DNA of 6,826 nucleotides from Coriobacteriia bacterium. Lineage in GTDB: Bacteria; Actinomycetota; Coriobacteriia; Anaerosomatales; PALSA-660. Shown here one piece after another: positions 5,147 through 6,826 of the stretch. The notes under the pieces are model-generated. The model did not search any database, had not been told where the DNA came from, and saw only the letters and a list, made by a program, of their open reading frames with translations. The stretch is taken from NCBI GenBank assembly GCA_030652345.1, contig JAUSAU010000084.1:1-6826 (forward strand), written 5' to 3'. The position numbers and the translations under genes were made by a program. Each line of letters begins with the position of its first letter. The first letter of the stretch is position 1.

Positions 5147-6214
5147 ATGCGTGACAGACTCGCACAGATACTCGCCGCGTTCGACGACCTCACGGCGCGC
5201 CTCGGCGACCCCGCGGTCCTCGGCGATCAGAAGGAGTACGCGAGACTCGCCAAGGAGCAGTCGGCGCAGAAGCCGCTCGCCGAGAAGGCGCGCGAGTATG
5301 TCACGGCGGTCGACGAGCTCGAGGCCGCCAAGGAGATGCTCAAGGCCGAGACTGATCCCGATATCAAGGAGATGGCATCCGAGGAGATCAAGTCCATCGA
5401 GGAGCGCATCCCGGCGCTCGAGGACGAGATCAAGATCATGCTGCTCCCGGGTGACCCGAACGACGACAAGGACATCATCGTCGAGATACGCGGAGGTGCG
5501 GGCGGCGACGAGGCCGCCATCTTCGCCGGCGACCTCTACCGGATGTACATCCGCTACGCGGACCTCCAGAAGTGGAAGCACGAGGAGATCGACGCGAGCG
5601 AGTCGGAGTCCGGCGGCTTCAAGGAAGTCTCCTTCCGCATCCGCGGCAACCGCGTCTACTCGAAGATGAAGTTCGAGTCCGGCGTGCACCGGGTGCAGCG
5701 CGTCCCGGCCACCGAGTCGCAGGGTCGCATCCACACGTCGACCGCCACGGTCGCCGTCCTTCCGGAAGTCGATGACGTCGAGATCGAGATCAATCAGAGC
5801 GATCTTCGCATCGACGTCTTCCGTTCCTCCGGGCCCGGCGGGCAGTCGGTCAACACGACCGACTCCGCGGTGCGCATCACTCATCTGCCGACCGGGACCG
5901 TCGTCCAGTCGCAGAACCAGAAGTCGCAGCTCCAGAACAGGGAGGCGGCGATGCGCGTCCTGCGCGCCCGTCTCTACGAGGTGGAGCTCGAGCGTCAGCA
6001 GGCCGAACTCGGCGCCCAGCGCCGCAGCCAGATCGGCTCGGGCGACCGTGCCGAGAAGATCCGCACCTACAACTACCCGCAGGACCGGATCACCGACCAC
6101 CGTATCGGGCTGACCGTGCACAACATCCCGGGCGTGATGGCGGGCGATCTCGATGCGCTGACCGAGGGCCTCATCACCGCTGACCGGGCCGAGCGCCTGA
6201 AGGCGGTCGTGTAG
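5147..6214 (+). CDS. prfA: Peptide chain release factor 1
   Basis: RF1 recognises UAA and UAG stop codons in the ribosomal A site and triggers release of the finished peptide. The 355-residue product is full length for the family. An N-terminal coiled-coil-like helical domain covers about 1-98. The core follows with [19 protein letters not shown] (116-134). The stop-codon reading tripeptide PAT is at 187-189 ([13 protein letters not shown]), which distinguishes RF1 from RF2 (SPF). The catalytic GGQ is at 231-233 ([17 protein letters not shown]). The C-terminal segment contains [21 protein letters not shown]. Gln233 is the expected substrate of PrmC, encoded 5 bases downstream. ATG 5147 has AAGGA at 5135-5139, 7 bases upstream. 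Normally RF1 follows rpmE or the DUF1385 gene closely; here the toxin-antitoxin pair intervenes. Confidence 0.97.
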   Translation: MRDRLAQILAAFDDLTARLGDPAVLGDQKEYARLAKEQSAQKPLAEKAREYVTAVDELEAAKEMLKAETDPDIKEMASEEIKSIEERIPALEDEIKIMLLPGDPNDDKDIIVEIRGGAGGDEAAIFAGDLYRMYIRYADLQKWKHEEIDASESESGGFKEVSFRIRGNRVYSKMKFESGVHRVQRVPATESQGRIHTSTATVAVLPEVDDVEIEINQSDLRIDVFRSSGPGGQSVNTTDSAVRITHLPTGTVVQSQNQKSQLQNREAAMRVLRARLYEVELERQQAELGAQRRSQIGSGDRAEKIRTYNYPQDRITDHRIGLTVHNIPGVMAGDLDALTEGLITADRAERLKAVV

Positions 6215-6219
6215 CGCCC

Positions 6220-6826
6220 ATGCCCGCCGACGCCGTCTGGACCGTGAAGGCCGCGCTCGACTGGACCCTCGACTACTTCGGACGCAAGGGTGTCGACAGT
6301 CCGCGCCGCAGCGCGGAATGGCTTCTGTCCGCGGCGACAGGGCTGTCCCGGCTCGAGCTCTACGCGTACCACGACCGGCCGCTGACCCCCGAGGAGCGCA
6401 CCTCGTTCCGCGCCGGGATCGAGCGCCGCGCGGCGGGGGAGCCGCTGCAGTACGTCACGGGCGAGATGCCCTTCCGCCACCTCGTGCTCCACGTGCGTCC
6501 CGGAGTCTTCATCCCGCGGCCCGAGACCGAGGTCCTGGTCGATGCGGCACTCGAGGCGCTCGCCGCTGTCGTCGCTCCTGTCGTGATCGATCTCTGCACG
6601 GGATCGGGGGCGATCGCCGTCTCCATCGCGTACGAGCACGCGGATGCGCGCGTGTGGGCGAGCGAGATCGTGCCGGCGACCGCGGAGGTCGCCCGCCTCA
6701 ACGCCGCGCGTGCCGGGGTGGAGGAGCGCGTGACGGTCCTTGACGGGGACCTCTTCGCACCGCTTCCCCTCGAGTTGCGCGGCCGTGTGAACGTCATCGC
6801 GACGAATCCTCCCTACATCCCGACCG
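6220..6826 (+). CDS. prmC: Release factor glutamine methyltransferase (3' end missing)
   Basis: PrmC (HemK) transfers a methyl group from S-adenosylmethionine to the GGQ glutamine of release factors, improving termination. The 202 residues seen include the N-terminal helical release-factor-binding domain (about 1-80) and the linker motif EPLQYVTGEMPFR. They also include FIPRPETEVLV (97-107), the SAM-binding motif I IDLCTGSGAIAVSIA (123-137), and the substrate glutamine-binding NPPYIP at 196-201 next to the window end. All expected motifs to this point are intact; the gene continues to the right. It begins 5 bases after the prfA stop without a well-placed ribosome-binding site (AAGG at 6200-6203 is 16 bases away), so translation probably depends on ribosomes finishing prfA. 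The pairing of enzyme and substrate genes is conserved across bacteria. Confidence 0.95.
   Translation, partial: MPADAVWTVKAALDWTLDYFGRKGVDSPRRSAEWLLSAATGLSRLELYAYHDRPLTPEERTSFRAGIERRAAGEPLQYVTGEMPFRHLVLHVRPGVFIPRPETEVLVDAALEALAAVVAPVVIDLCTGSGAIAVSIAYEHADARVWASEIVPATAEVARLNAARAGVEERVTVLDGDLFAPLPLELRGRVNVIATNPPYIPT

Noticed and set aside
5126..6121. Long open frame on the minus strand opposite prfA
   Set aside because: Leu/Asp/Val/Arg-rich composition typical of the reverse strand of a GC-rich gene; prfA on the other strand has every RF1 motif.
1..6826. CRISPR array, tRNA genes, insertion sequence ends or phage attachment sites
   Set aside because: No regularly spaced repeats, cloverleaf-like stretches, transposase motifs or flanking duplications were seen on reading through both strands.

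Overview
The window is GC-rich bacterial DNA from a probable actinobacterium, most likely in or near the class Coriobacteriia. This placement is an inference. It rests on the base composition, strong G/C third-position bias, extended -10 promoters of the TGnTAnnnT type, and a housekeeping block in the order rpmE, thyX, DUF1385 gene, prfA, prmC. A DUF1385 gene beside prfA is, from recall, common in Firmicutes and Coriobacteriia and not typical of the higher-GC Actinobacteria. Genes are tightly packed: no gene-free stretch exceeds 300 bases, and the longest gap is about 153 bases (1382-1534). No tRNA, rRNA, CRISPR array, insertion sequence or origin was seen.

Left part (1-1995), accessory genes. 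The window opens inside a bacteriohemerythrin-like oxygen-binding protein on the plus strand. Its end overlaps by 11 bases the end of a convergent minus-strand gene for a secreted or membrane-anchored TIM-barrel protein of the putative glycoside hydrolase type. Divergent from that gene is a small membrane methyltransferase of the isoprenylcysteine/phospholipid methyltransferase superfamily. It is split by a one-base frameshift at a run of five G.

Middle and right part (2020-6826), housekeeping block. rpmE encodes ribosomal protein L31 with all four zinc-ligand cysteines and a long low-complexity tail. It has a clear promoter and a hairpin in its mRNA leader that may be an autoregulatory ribosomal-protein leader. 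A strong GC hairpin follows rpmE and overlaps the predicted start of the thyX transcript. thyX (flavin-dependent thymidylate synthase) overlaps the next gene, a YqhQ-like DUF1385 membrane protein, by 8 bases. A MazEF-type toxin-antitoxin pair with its own promoter and a palindromic operator candidate sits between the DUF1385 gene and prfA. prfA (release factor 1) and prmC, whose product methylates the release-factor glutamine, follow 5 bases apart; prmC runs off the right end.

The functional theme of the right part is translation (L31, RF1 and its modifying enzyme) plus thymidylate supply, with a toxin-antitoxin module that presumably cleaves mRNA lodged among these genes. I found no clearly new multi-gene system. 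The most interesting signals are the L31 leader and tail, the rpmE/thyX hairpin-promoter overlap, the mazEF operator, the constant spacing of extended -10 boxes, and the frameshift.
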